Of a stretch of DNA of 64,000 nt, positions 54,027 to 62,915 are shown piece after piece. The translations under genes were made by a program, and so were the position numbers. The notes below the pieces were generated by a model, which saw nothing but the letters and a program-made list of their open reading frames with translations, made no database searches and was not told where the DNA came from. This DNA is from Pseudomonadota bacterium (GTDB taxonomy: Bacteria; Pseudomonadota; Alphaproteobacteria; Rhodobacterales; Rhodobacteraceae): the NCBI GenBank assembly GCA_018240425.1, contig JAFEFU010000055.1, forward strand, positions 80,439 to 144,438. The letters run 5' to 3'. Within the stretch, counting starts at the first letter, position 1. Each line of letters starts with the position of its first letter.

Positions 54027-55058
54027 ATGAAGGTTTACAGCGATCTGGCCGACGCCGTGGGCAAGACCCCGCTGATCCGCCTCAGGAAGGCCAGCGAGGC
54101 CACCGGCTGCGAGATTCTCGGCAAGGCCGAGTTCCTCAACCCCGGCCAGTCGGTCAAGGACCGGGCGGCGCTCTACATCATCAAGGACGCGGTGGCTAGG
54201 GGCCGGCTGAGGCCGGGCGGCACCATCGTCGAGGGCACCGCCGGAAACACCGGGATCGGGCTGGCGCTGGTCGGGGCCTCGATGGGGTTCAAGACCGTCA
54301 TCGTCATCCCCGAGACGCAGAGCCAGGAAAAGAAGGACATGCTGCGGCTGGCCGGGGCCGAGCTGGTGCAGGTGCCCGCCGCTCCCTATTCGAATCCGAA
54401 CAATTATGTCCGCTATTCCGGCCGTCTGGCCGAGCGGCTTGCACAAACCGAACCTAACGGGGCGATCTGGGCCAACCAGTTCGACAATGTCGCCAACCGC
54501 CAGGCCCATGTCGAGACGACGGCCCCTGAGATCTGGGAACAGACCGGCGGCACCGTGGACGGCTTCGTCTGCTCGGTCGGATCGGGCGGCACGCTGGGCG
54601 GCGTCGCGATGGGGCTGCAGCCCCGGGGCGTCAAGATCGCGCTCGCCGACCCGGAGGGCGCGGCGCTGCACAGCTTCTACACCACCGGGGTGCTCAAGGC
54701 CGAGGGGTCGTCGATCACCGAGGGGATCGGGCAGGGGCGGATCACCGCGAACCTCGAGGGGATTGCTCCCGACATGTCCTTCCGCATCCCCGATTCCGAG
54801 GCGCTGCCCATCATCTTCGATCTTCTCGCCGACGAGGGCCTGTGCCTCGGCGGCTCGTCGGGCATCAATGTCGCGGGCGCGATCCGCATGGCGCGGGTCA
54901 TGGGGCCGGGCCACACGATCGTGACCGTCCTGTGCGACTACGGCAACCGCTATCAGTCCAAGCTTTTCAATCCCGAATTCCTGCGCGCCAAGAACCTGCC
55001 GGTGCCGGGCTGGCTGGAGCGCGCGCCGCAGGATCTGCCCGGGGTGTTCGAAGGGTGA
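54027..55058 (+). CDS. cysK: Cysteine synthase A (O-acetylserine sulfhydrylase)
   Basis: This PLP enzyme makes cysteine from O-acetylserine and sulfide. The 343-residue product has the lysine Schiff base in NPGQSVKDRAAL (about residue 43), the substrate loop EGTAGNTGIGLALVG, the PLP-phosphate loop GSGGTLGGVAMGL and the C-terminal GGSSGINVAGAIRMAR. It is longer than E. coli CysK by about 20 residues at the C-terminus, typical for this order. Location after trgAB reproduces the Rhodobacter tellurite locus, where cysK mutants are tellurite-sensitive. AGGAGAGGGCGAGC precedes ATG 54027. Its stop overlaps the MscS gene start (TGATG). Confidence 0.95.
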   Translation: MKVYSDLADAVGKTPLIRLRKASEATGCEILGKAEFLNPGQSVKDRAALYIIKDAVARGRLRPGGTIVEGTAGNTGIGLALVGASMGFKTVIVIPETQSQEKKDMLRLAGAELVQVPAAPYSNPNNYVRYSGRLAERLAQTEPNGAIWANQFDNVANRQAHVETTAPEIWEQTGGTVDGFVCSVGSGGTLGGVAMGLQPRGVKIALADPEGAALHSFYTTGVLKAEGSSITEGIGQGRITANLEGIAPDMSFRIPDSEALPIIFDLLADEGLCLGGSSGINVAGAIRMARVMGPGHTIVTVLCDYGNRYQSKLFNPEFLRAKNLPVPGWLERAPQDLPGVFEG

Positions 55059-57553
55059 TGGGCGCGATCCGCCGGCTGGGCCTGTTGGCGGGGCTCATGC
55101 TGGCCCTCGTGTCGGTACTGCCCGGGACCGGCGCGGCGCCGGCCCTCGCCCAGGCCGCAGCACCCGCCAAGGCCGACCAGGCGCCCCCCGACTACATCGC
55201 CTGGGAGGCCGACGCCCAGTCGGCCGAGGATGTGATCGCGGCAGCGCGGGCCTCGACCAAGGCGCTTGAGGAGATGCGCGCCCGCATCGTCGACTGGCGC
55301 GGCCGCTTCGAGGCGGCGAAGGGCGTGAACGGCCCGCAGATCGACACGCTGAAGAACCAGATCGCGGCCCTCGGGCCCGCACCCGCCGACGGTGCGACCG
55401 AGGCCCCCGAGATCGCGCAGCGCCGGCGCGACCTGAACGACAACCTTTCGAAGATGCAGGCTCCCGGCCTGGCGGCGGTCGAGGCCTTCAGCCGCGCCGA
55501 CGGGATCGTCCGCCAGATCGACGCGCTGATCCGTGCCCGCCAGGCCAGCGCCCTTCTGATGCTGATGCCGTCCCCGGCCAACCCGCTGCACTGGCCCTCG
55601 GGCGCGGCGGTGCTGACCCAGGGCATGAACACGCTCTGGGACGAGGTCGGGCAGGCCTGGGCCAACCCCGCCCGCCAGATCGAGCTGCGCAACCACCTGC
55701 CGCTGATCGCGGTCTGGCTGGCGCTGGCGGGCCTGCTGCTGGTGCGCGGACCGGGGTTCATGGAGGCGCTCTCGCGCCGGCTGCAGAAGCGGCTGGCGCT
55801 TCGGGCGCGCAACATGGTGGTGGCGCTGGTCTCGCTGGGGCAGATCGTGCTGCCGGTGGCCGGGATGGTGCTGCTGGTGGCGGCGATCCTGCAATCGGGC
55901 ATGACCGGGCCGCGCCTCGAGGCGCTGGTGCGCGCTCTGCCGCCGGCGGCCTTCTCGTTCTTCGCGGCGCTCTGGCTGGCGACGAGGCTTTTCCCGAACG
56001 AGGATCAGGCCGCGGGCCTGCGCCTGACCGACCGGCCCGCCTCGGCCCGGCTTTACGCGACGCTCATCGGCTTCATGGTCGCGGCCGAGGATTTCCGCCG
56101 CGCCTTCACCACCGACGTGCGTCCGCCCCTGTCGCAGGCCGCCCAGGCCGTGTGGCTGGCGCCGGCGGTCTGCATCGTCGCCGTCTTCGTCTTTCGCCTG
56201 GGGATGCTCTTGCGCCGGGCCGGGCAGGGGCAGGGCGCGGCGCTTGGCGAGGCGCTGCTCTTCCGCACGCGGCTGGTGGCGCTCGCGGGCCTGGCGCTGG
56301 TCGCGGTGTCGCTCGCCGCGCCGGCGCTGGCGCTGGTCGGCTATGTCGCGGCGGCCAACGCCCTGATCTGGCCGGCGATCGGTTCGGTCGCGCTGGCCGG
56401 GGTCATCATCCTTGTCCAGCGCTTCCTGGCCGACCTCTATGTGCTCGTCACCCGCTCGGGCGACGAGGGGCGCGAGGCGCTGGTCCCGGTCCTGACGGGC
56501 TTTCTCCTGGCTCTGGCCGCGCTGCCGCTTCTGGCCCTGATCTGGGGCGCGCGCCCGTCGGATCTCAGCGAGGCCTGGGCGCGCTTTCAGGCGGGCGTCT
56601 CGCTGGGCGGGGTGCAGATATCGCCGACCGCGCTCCTGACGCTCGGGGCGGTGTTCACGCTGGGCTACATGCTGACCCACCTGGTCCAGAGCGCGATGCG
56701 CACCTCGGTCCTGCCGCGCACCCGGCTGGACAAGGGCGCGCAGAGCGCGGCGGTGGCAGGGATCGGCTATGTCGGGCTGGCGCTCTCGTGCCTTGCCGCG
56801 GTGACGGCGGCGGGGATCAACCTCTCGGGCCTCGCCATCGTCGCCGGTGCCCTCTCGGTCGGCATCGGCTTCGGCCTGCAGAACATCGTCCAGAACTTCA
56901 TCGCCGGCATCATCCTGCTGATCGAGCGTCCGATCTCCGAGGGCGACACGATCGAGGTCGCCAACAAGACCGGCACGGTCCAGTCGATCTCGGTGCGCTC
57001 GACCCGGCTCATGACCGGCGATCAGGCCGAGGTGGTGGTGCCGAACGGCGAATTCATCTCGGGGATAGTCACCAACTGGACGCGCGAAAGCCTGAAGGGC
57101 CGCCTGATCCTGCCGGTCACGGTCGCCTACGGCAGCGACACCCGCAAGGTCGAGGCGATCCTGCGCGACATCGTCAATGCCCAGCCCCTGGTGCTGATCG
57201 ACCCCGAGCCCTCGGTCCTCTTGACCGGGTTCGCGCCCCAGGGCCTGGCGTTCGAGGTGCGCGCCATCCTGTCGGACCTGAACTTCAAGCTGGACGTGCA
57301 GTCCGAGATGAACCACCAGATCATCGAACGCTTCGCCGCCGAGGGCATCCGCATTCCCTTCGGCTACCAGGAGATCGTCGTGCGCGGCGGGGGGACGGGC
57401 GAGGGGGCAGAGGCCCGTCCGGCGCCGGCGGGGGTCGCGGTTCGCGGGCGGGTCCATGCCGCCCGGCCCGGCAGCCGCGGCCGTGTCGTCCGGCCCGACC
57501 TCATCAACAACGACCCGGCGAGCGACCCTGACGAGAACGAGGAGCTGCGCTGA
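55058..57553 (+). CDS. MscS-family mechanosensitive channel with N-terminal DUF3772-type domain
   Basis: The 831-residue protein has a signal peptide (about 1-32), a periplasmic helical region (about 45-190) with coiled-coil character, many membrane helices (from about 210), and the MscS pore and beta domain near 580-740. The latter contains LSVGIGFGLQNIVQNFIAGIILL (pore helix TM3), ERPISEGDTIEV, RSTRLMTGDQAEVVVPNG and TNWTRE. A Pro/Arg-rich acidic tail ends it. It should release solutes in osmotic downshock. DUF3772 is the usual annotation of the periplasmic part in relatives. ATG 55058 forms TGATG with cysK. Confidence 0.9.
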   Translation: MGAIRRLGLLAGLMLALVSVLPGTGAAPALAQAAAPAKADQAPPDYIAWEADAQSAEDVIAAARASTKALEEMRARIVDWRGRFEAAKGVNGPQIDTLKNQIAALGPAPADGATEAPEIAQRRRDLNDNLSKMQAPGLAAVEAFSRADGIVRQIDALIRARQASALLMLMPSPANPLHWPSGAAVLTQGMNTLWDEVGQAWANPARQIELRNHLPLIAVWLALAGLLLVRGPGFMEALSRRLQKRLALRARNMVVALVSLGQIVLPVAGMVLLVAAILQSGMTGPRLEALVRALPPAAFSFFAALWLATRLFPNEDQAAGLRLTDRPASARLYATLIGFMVAAEDFRRAFTTDVRPPLSQAAQAVWLAPAVCIVAVFVFRLGMLLRRAGQGQGAALGEALLFRTRLVALAGLALVAVSLAAPALALVGYVAAANALIWPAIGSVALAGVIILVQRFLADLYVLVTRSGDEGREALVPVLTGFLLALAALPLLALIWGARPSDLSEAWARFQAGVSLGGVQISPTALLTLGAVFTLGYMLTHLVQSAMRTSVLPRTRLDKGAQSAAVAGIGYVGLALSCLAAVTAAGINLSGLAIVAGALSVGIGFGLQNIVQNFIAGIILLIERPISEGDTIEVANKTGTVQSISVRSTRLMTGDQAEVVVPNGEFISGIVTNWTRESLKGRLILPVTVAYGSDTRKVEAILRDIVNAQPLVLIDPEPSVLLTGFAPQGLAFEVRAILSDLNFKLDVQSEMNHQIIERFAAEGIRIPFGYQEIVVRGGGTGEGAEARPAPAGVAVRGRVHAARPGSRGRVVRPDLINNDPASDPDENEELR

Positions 57554-57623
57554 CCGCCCCTCTCGGGCACCCCGCTCTCCCGGCAACGCCCCGCACAAAT
57601 TCCCGGTGAGCGGCTGAAACCCC

Positions 57624-57651
57624 TTGAAACTTTCTGTCAGCCATCCATAGT
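57624..57651 (+). promoter_or_regulatory. Candidate promoter for kup
   Basis: TTGAAA (57624-57629), a 16-base spacer and CATAGT (57646-57651). Transcription from about 57658 would place several hairpins in a 165-base leader. A stand-alone TATAAT at 57732-57737, without a clear -35, is a second possibility. Confidence 0.5.
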
Positions 57652-57657
57652 CACGCG

Positions 57658-57824
57658 GCACTTCGCCACTGAGTCTGGGACGGCTCGCGGGTGGCGAAGC
57701 CTGGGGAGCATCGGCCTGCCAGCCGGTGCGTTATAATGGAGCGAATGGGTGCCGGCGCACCTGAATGCACCAAGAAAAGACCCGAAAATGCCCCTGAAGG
57801 CATCCGGGCGGAGCTGAACAGCAT
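57658..57824 (+). promoter_or_regulatory. Structured leader of kup
   Basis: Four stem-loops can be drawn: CTTCGCCAC (57661-57669) with GTGGCGAAG (57691-57699); GCATCGGC-ctgcca-GCCGGTGC (57708-57729); GGTGC (57748-57752) with GCACC at either 57757-57761 or 57767-57771; and ATGCC-cctgaa-GGCAT (57788-57803). The choice of partners for GGTGC gives a possible switch. No known riboswitch core is recognised. Confidence 0.45.
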
Positions 57825-59753
57825 ATGTTGAATCCCGAAACGGCCCTTGGCGAAGGGTCTGATGGCGACGCCGCCCTTGGCGAGGAAAACGGTCATGCCC
57901 ACAAGCAGGGCCTGGCCGCGCTGACCCTGGGTGCGATCGGCGTCGTCTATGGCGACATCGGCACCAGCCCGCTCTACGCGATGCGCGAGGCCCTGCGCCC
58001 GGTCGCGGCCGACGGGCTGGAGCGGATCGAGGTCCTGGGCGTCGTGTCGCTTCTGGTCTGGACGCTGATGCTGATCGTCACGGTCAAGTATGTGATGATC
58101 CTCCTGCGTGCCGACAACCACGGCGAGGGGGGCATGCTTGCGCTTTACGCGCTGACCCGTCTGGCGATCGGGCGGCGGTCCTATGTCGTCCTCGGCCTCG
58201 GGATCGCCGGGGCCGCGCTCTTCTTCGGGGATTCGGTCATTACGCCGGCCGTCTCGATCCTGTCGGCGGTCGAGGGGATCGAACTGGTCGCCCCCAGTTT
58301 CGACCGCTTCATCATTCCGGTGACGATCGGCATCATCCTCGCGCTCTTCCTGATCCAGCGCCACGGCACCCATTCGATCTCGAAGTTCTTCGGGCCGGTG
58401 ATGACGGTCTGGTTCCTGGTCATGGGGATATCGGGCGCGGGACAGCTGTCCCACGACCTCGGGATGCTGGCCGCGTTCAACCCCTATTACGGATTCGCCT
58501 TCCTTGCCCAGCACGGGCTGGGCGCCTTCTTCGTGATGGGGGCGATCTTCCTGGCGGTGACCGGGGCCGAGGCGCTTTACGCCGATCTCGGCCATTTCGG
58601 CCGCCCGCCGATCCGCAATGCCTGGTTCGCGCTGATCTTCCCCGCGCTGATCCTGAATTACCTGGGGCAGGGGGCGCTGGTGCAGCGCAACCCCGACTCG
58701 CTTGTCAACCCGTTCTTCTTCATGGTTCCGGCTTCGACGCTGCCTGCCTTTGTGGCGCTGGCCACGGTCGCCACCATCATCGCCTCGCAGTCGGTGATCT
58801 CGGGGGCCTTCTCGCTGGCGCGCGCCGCGGTGCAGCTGGGCCTCCTGCCGCGCCTGTCGATCATCCACACCTCGGGCAGCCAGAGCGGGCAGATCTACAT
58901 CCCCGCGGTGAACTGGATGCTGATGTGCGGCGTCCTCGCCTTCGTGCTGAACTTCCGCTCATCCGAGGCGCTGGCCTCGGCCTACGGCATCTCGGTCACC
59001 GGGGCGATGGTGGTGGACACGATCATGGGGATCATCTACGCCCACCGCGGCTGGCGCCTGTCGTATGTCGCGATCCTGCCGCTGGCGGTGCCGCTCCTCG
59101 GGCTCGAGACCACCTTCTTCGTCTCGAACATGACCAAGTTCTTCCACGGCGGCTATGTGCCGGTCGCCCTTGGCGTCACCATCGCCGTCCTGATGTATTC
59201 CTGGTGGCGCGGCACCCAGCTGGCGATGGCCGCCGGCCACAAGCAGATGGTCGATCTCGACAGCTTCGCCCGCTCGATGCTGAAGTCCTCGGTCAACGTC
59301 GTGCCGGGAACCGCCTTCTTCCTGACCTCGGACCCCGATGCGGTGCCGCCGGCGATGCTGCACAACATCAAGCACAACCGCGTCCTGCACGAACGCAACA
59401 TCATCCTGACCATCGAGACCGTGCGGGTGCCCACCGTCAACCAGCGCGACCGCGCCGACTACCGGCCGATCAACGAGCGTTTCGCCCGCCTGTCGCTGCG
59501 CTTCGGCTTCATGGAGACCCCGAACATCAGCCGCGCCCTCGGCAGCGCCCGCCGCGAGGGGGTGAAGTTCGACGTGATGACCACCTCGTTCTTCCTTGGC
59601 CGCCGCAAGGTGGTCCTGGGCGCAAGCTCGGGCCTCGCGCGGATCCTCGACCGGATCTTCATCGCGGTGGGCCGCTTCGGCGCCGACCCGAGCGAGTTCT
59701 ACCAGCTGCCCCGCGACCGGGTGGTCGAACTGGGCGCGCGGATCTCGGTCTGA
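57825..59753 (+). CDS. kup: Kup-family potassium uptake protein
   Basis: A 642-residue K+:H+ symporter of the KUP/HAK/KT family. After an acidic N-terminus comes LTLGAIGVVYGDIGTSPLYAM, the family signature including the conserved Asp. About 12 helices follow, then GAIFLAVTGAEALYADLGHFGRPPI, TSGSQSGQIYIPAVNWMLM and a cytoplasmic C-terminal domain from about residue 460. It is complete and of standard length. The next gene is tRNA-Ser, 170 bases on, with no gene in between. Confidence 0.95.
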   Translation: MLNPETALGEGSDGDAALGEENGHAHKQGLAALTLGAIGVVYGDIGTSPLYAMREALRPVAADGLERIEVLGVVSLLVWTLMLIVTVKYVMILLRADNHGEGGMLALYALTRLAIGRRSYVVLGLGIAGAALFFGDSVITPAVSILSAVEGIELVAPSFDRFIIPVTIGIILALFLIQRHGTHSISKFFGPVMTVWFLVMGISGAGQLSHDLGMLAAFNPYYGFAFLAQHGLGAFFVMGAIFLAVTGAEALYADLGHFGRPPIRNAWFALIFPALILNYLGQGALVQRNPDSLVNPFFFMVPASTLPAFVALATVATIIASQSVISGAFSLARAAVQLGLLPRLSIIHTSGSQSGQIYIPAVNWMLMCGVLAFVLNFRSSEALASAYGISVTGAMVVDTIMGIIYAHRGWRLSYVAILPLAVPLLGLETTFFVSNMTKFFHGGYVPVALGVTIAVLMYSWWRGTQLAMAAGHKQMVDLDSFARSMLKSSVNVVPGTAFFLTSDPDAVPPAMLHNIKHNRVLHERNIILTIETVRVPTVNQRDRADYRPINERFARLSLRFGFMETPNISRALGSARREGVKFDVMTTSFFLGRRKVVLGASSGLARILDRIFIAVGRFGADPSEFYQLPRDRVVELGARISV

Positions 59754-59884
59754 GCGGGGCGCGCCGCCCGCCCGCCGTCGACGGCGCGGGGCTCCGGCGA
59801 GCGGCCGGTCCGGCCGGACGGCCGCCGGCACGGACGGGAGGCGTCGCTCACGCGGCCGCCCCTCGCGCCAGCCGCCATTCCCCC

Positions 59885-59912
59885 TTGCCCCCGCCCCGAA
59901 ACTGCCTGTAAA
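59885..59912 (+). promoter_or_regulatory. Promoter for tRNA-Ser
   Basis: TTGCCC (59885-59890), a 16-base spacer and TGTAAA (59907-59912), 11 bases before the mature 5' end. Confidence 0.5.
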
Positions 59913-59923
59913 GAGCCGCCTAC

Positions 59924-60013
59924 GGAGCGGTGGCCGAGTGGTCGAAGGCGCACGCCTGGAAAGTGTGTAGGCGGGGAACCGTCTCGAGGGTTCGAATCCC
60001 TCCCGCTCCGCCA
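59924..60013 (+). tRNA. tRNA-Ser (anticodon GGA), CCA encoded
   Basis: The acceptor stem is GGAGCGG (59924-59930) with CCGCTCC (60003-60009), discriminator G and CCA at 60011-60013. The anticodon arm CACGC-ctGGAaa-GTGTG puts GGA at 59958-59960. A long variable arm follows as expected for a class II serine tRNA, and the T loop GGTTCGAATCC is intact. It reads UCC/UCU codons. It marks the boundary between conserved chromosomal genes and the accessory segment to the right. Confidence 0.97.
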
Positions 60014-60037
60014 CTTGCACATTGCAAACTCGAAAAC

Positions 60038-60059
60038 AGGTCCCTCGCGGGGCCTTTTT
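60038..60059 (+). terminator. Intrinsic terminator of tRNA-Ser
   Basis: AGGTCCC (60038-60044), loop TCGC and GGGGCCT (60049-60055) followed by TTTTT. Confidence 0.85.
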
Positions 60060-60361
60060 CTTTATGTGCCAAAGGGGTTTGCAGAGACCATCCGCCCTTC
60101 GGAGACTGGCCGACTGCGCGAGATCGGTCTCCGACGCCCGCCGTCTCTTTCCACCCGCCCCTCGCTCTGGGCGAGACGGATTCAAAACCCCCATACATTT
60201 CAATGAACTGACGGGGGCGCGTTGCGCCCGTGTTTCGCTGGTTCCGGCTTGTCTCAAAGCAGATGGCGACGCGACACGGGCGGCGTGGTAAATGGTATGT
60301 CTTGCGGGTTTTGCGCGAAGTCTCTGATGACAAACGCAGTTTCGACCCCTAGCCTGGCGCG
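60060..60361. other. Gene-free spacer after tRNA-Ser
   Basis: Together with the terminator this leaves 348 bases without a supported gene. The sequence has lower GC than the chromosomal genes and a weak hairpin ACGGGGGCGC-gtt-GCGCCCGT (60211-60231). No direct copy of the tRNA 3' end is seen within the window, so an attachment-site repeat cannot be shown. Confidence 0.5.
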
Positions 60362-61198
60362 ATGTCAAATGGGGCCTGGACAGATCAAGAGAACGACCTG
60401 ATCGTCGCGGATTACTTCGCGATGCTGGCCGACGACGTCTCTGGCCGCCCTTACAACAAGGCCGAGCATCGGCGCGGGCTTCTGCCCCTGTTGAGTGATC
60501 GGTCCGAGGGATCGGTCGAGTTCAAGCACCAGAACATCAGCGCCGTGCTGAAGGGGCTGGGCGAGGACTGGATCCCGGGCTACAAGCCTGCCTTCAATTT
60601 CCAGATGACGTTGGTGGATGCCGTGGCGCGTTGGCTGGCGCTCAATCCGGCCTGGCTCGGCCGCCATTCGAGTTTAGGAGCGCCGACTGGCCTCGCGGAG
60701 GCACGGCCGATCTGGATCGGGCCGCCGCCCACCTTGTCGAACCAGCCGCCTCCGCAGGAGCTGGAGCAGATGCTGCATATCGCCCGCAAGTTCGATGTCG
60801 CGGCGAGAGACGAACGAAACCGGGCCCTCGGCCGTGCCGGTGAGGAACGCGTGCTGGCGCATGAACGTGCAGCCCTGAAATCAGCGGGGCGTGACGATCT
60901 TGCGCGGAATGTCCGGTGGGTTTCGGAGGAGGATGGCGATGGTGCCGGCTACGATATCGCGAGCTTCGCGACGGATGGCCGCCCGCGCCTGATCGAGGTG
61001 AAAACGACGAATGGCTGGGAACGCACACCCTTCCACATCAGCCGCAACGAGCTGGCCGTGGCCGAGGAGCGGCGCTCGGAATGGTCTCTGTTCCGGCTCT
61101 GGAACTTCGCGCGCGAACCGAAGGCGTTCGAGCTGCACCCGCCGCTGGACGCGCATGTCTCGCTGACCGCGACGTCCTTTCAGGCGAGTTTTCATTGA
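60362..61198 (+). CDS. DUF3883-domain protein, PD-(D/E)XK nuclease-like
   Basis: The 278-residue protein has an N-terminal helical domain (about 8-95, with DLIVADYFAMLADDVSGRPYNKAEHRRGLL and FKHQNISAVLKGLG). This kind of domain also precedes nuclease domains in other restriction-type proteins. The C-terminal DUF3883 domain spans about 155-245: GRAGEERVLAHERAAL, GRDDLARNVRWVS, GDGAGYDIASF and LIEVKTT. Asp198, Glu212 and Lys214 fit the D..ExK core of the restriction-endonuclease fold. No methylase partner is adjacent. A role in defence or DNA processing is plausible but unproven. It lies between tRNA-Ser and the recombinase operon, on the opposite strand. Confidence 0.8.
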   Translation: MSNGAWTDQENDLIVADYFAMLADDVSGRPYNKAEHRRGLLPLLSDRSEGSVEFKHQNISAVLKGLGEDWIPGYKPAFNFQMTLVDAVARWLALNPAWLGRHSSLGAPTGLAEARPIWIGPPPTLSNQPPPQELEQMLHIARKFDVAARDERNRALGRAGEERVLAHERAALKSAGRDDLARNVRWVSEEDGDGAGYDIASFATDGRPRLIEVKTTNGWERTPFHISRNELAVAEERRSEWSLFRLWNFAREPKAFELHPPLDAHVSLTATSFQASFH

Positions 61199-61201
61199 AG
61201 G

Positions 61202-61585
61202 TCAGCGAAATGCCCGCTCAGCCTGCTCCTGCCACGTCTCCCCGGCCAGAAAACACAGGTCGTAGAGGCTGACCGCCGACGCCTCGCGGCCGCAGGTCAG
61301 GCGTTTGAGCACCTCCGGCGCCAGATAGGCGAGGCGCAGCTGGCGGCTGACATGGCGTTCGGCCAAGCCGACGGCCTCGGCCAGTTCCTGGATCGTGGCG
61401 AACTCGCCTGCCTCCATGCGCCGCCACCAGCCCCATGCCCGTCCGATGGCGCGCAGGATGTGCGGGTCCTGCGTCTGATCCTCGCTCGGGCTGTAGTTGG
61501 CGGGCGGCATGATCTTGGGCCGCCCGTTCTTCTTGCGCAGTTTCAGGGGGATCAGCACACGGATCGTGTCGCTGCTTCGGGTCAT
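61202..61585 (-). CDS. Small HTH-type protein coupled to the recombinase
   Basis: The 127-residue basic protein has a helix-turn-helix-like segment FATIQELAEAVGLAERHVSRQLRLAYLAPEVLKRL (about 62-96), similar to the ParB/sigma-like HTH found downstream of serine recombinases in mobile elements of alphaproteobacteria. The start overlaps the recombinase stop (ATGA), so it is the last gene of that operon. It may act as an accessory factor directing the recombinase or regulating the operon; the function is not established. It is convergent with the DUF3883 gene, 3 bases apart. Confidence 0.78.
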   Translation of the reverse strand: MTRSSDTIRVLIPLKLRKKNGRPKIMPPANYSPSEDQTQDPHILRAIGRAWGWWRRMEAGEFATIQELAEAVGLAERHVSRQLRLAYLAPEVLKRLTCGREASAVSLYDLCFLAGETWQEQAERAFR

Positions 61586-62913
61586 TCGGCGGCCTCCATG
61601 TCACGCGGCGCGATCATTTCGCGGATGACGCCCGCGACTCCTTCGCGCCGGATGTCGACCTCGAGCCCGGCGGCGGTGACGGTGACGCGCCGAACCAGAA
61701 GCTGGATGATCCGCGCCTGTTCGAGCGGAAACAGCTGGGCCCAGAGCGTGTTGAAATCATGCAGCGCCGCGATGGCCTCGGCCTCGGATACCTGATCGCG
61801 CTTCAGCGCCGCCAGCACCTGCGTGACCACCTCGGGCGTCTGCAGAATGCGCCGGACCTCGGTGACGATGGCGTCCTCGACCATGCCCGCAGGCAAGCGG
61901 GTCGGTGCTTGATCGCCACCGCTGTCGTCCTCCGTCGTGCGGTTCTTGATCACGTCCATCGACACATAGTAGCGGTAGAGCTTGCCGCGTTTCTTGGTCG
62001 CGGTCGGGGTCATGGCCGCGCCGGTATCGGTGAAGATCAGCCCCTTCAGCGGCGCGGGCGTCTGCATGCGGCTGTTGCTGGACCGGGCGTGGCGGTTGCC
62101 CTGCAGGATCGCGTCGACCTGATCCCAGACCTTGTCGGTGACGATGGCCTCGTGCTCGCCCGGATAGGCCTTGCCCTTGTGGACGGCCTCGCCGCGATAG
62201 ACGCGATTGCGGAGCACCCGATAGAGGTAGCCCTTGTCGATCAGCGTACCCTGCTTGCTGCGAAACCCCTCCCGCCGCAGCTCCTTCGCCAGCATCGTGG
62301 CCGAGCCGAGTTCGACGAACCGCTCGAAGATCCGGCGCACCGACGCGGCCTCAGTCTCGTTGATCACCAGCTTGCGGTCCTGCACATCGTAGCCGAGCGG
62401 CACATAGCCCCCCATCCAGATCCCGCGTTTGCGCGAGGCGGCGACCTTGTCGCGGATGCGTTCGCCGATGACCTCGCGTTCGAACTGGGCGAAGCTGAGA
62501 AGGATGTTCAGCGTCAGCCGCCCCATCGACGTGGTCGTGTTGAAGGACTGCGTGACCGAGACGAAGGTGACGCCGTTGCGGTCGAAGACCTCGACCAGCT
62601 TCGAAAAATCCATCAGGGCGCGGCTGAGGCGGTCGATCTTGTAGACCACGACCACGTCAATCAGCCCGTCGTCAATGTCGGCCAGCAACTGCTGAAGCCC
62701 CGGCCGGTCCAGATTGCCGCCCGAGAAGCCGCCGTCGTCATAGCGGTCGCGCGTGGCGACCCAGCCCTCGGATTTCTGGCTGGCGATATAGGCCTCGCAG
62801 GCCTCCCGCTGGGCGTCGAGGCTGTTGAATTCCATGTCGAGCCCTTCTTCGCTCGACTTGCGGGTGTAGATGGCGCAGCGCAGACGGCGGCCGGGGCGTG
62901 TGTTCATGTCCAT
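61582..62913 (-). CDS. Large serine recombinase
   Basis: A 443-residue site-specific recombinase. The resolvase/invertase catalytic domain is at about 12-160: the nucleophile Ser20 in AIYTRKSSEEG, DRYDDGGFSGGNLDRPGLQQLL, VVVYKIDRLSRAL and FERE..GERIRDK. The recombinase domain (GIWMGGYVPLGYDV ... LRNRVYRGEAVHKGKAYPGEH) and a C-terminal part follow. The zinc-ribbon cysteines present in many large serine recombinases are not obvious. ATG 62913 has GGGAGG 7 bases before. It belongs to a four-gene operon with DUF2924, a typical mobile module. Its likely work is integration/excision of the segment that contains it. Confidence 0.92.
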   Translation of the reverse strand: MDMNTRPGRRLRCAIYTRKSSEEGLDMEFNSLDAQREACEAYIASQKSEGWVATRDRYDDGGFSGGNLDRPGLQQLLADIDDGLIDVVVVYKIDRLSRALMDFSKLVEVFDRNGVTFVSVTQSFNTTTSMGRLTLNILLSFAQFEREVIGERIRDKVAASRKRGIWMGGYVPLGYDVQDRKLVINETEAASVRRIFERFVELGSATMLAKELRREGFRSKQGTLIDKGYLYRVLRNRVYRGEAVHKGKAYPGEHEAIVTDKVWDQVDAILQGNRHARSSNSRMQTPAPLKGLIFTDTGAAMTPTATKKRGKLYRYYVSMDVIKNRTTEDDSGGDQAPTRLPAGMVEDAIVTEVRRILQTPEVVTQVLAALKRDQVSEAEAIAALHDFNTLWAQLFPLEQARIIQLLVRRVTVTAAGLEVDIRREGVAGVIREMIAPRDMEAAE

Positions 62914-62915
62914 GG

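Noticed and set aside
57658..57824. c-di-AMP (ydaO-type) riboswitch before kup
   Set aside because: The characteristic conserved ydaO core is not seen, and that class is mainly in Firmicutes and Actinobacteria. Reported only as a structured leader.
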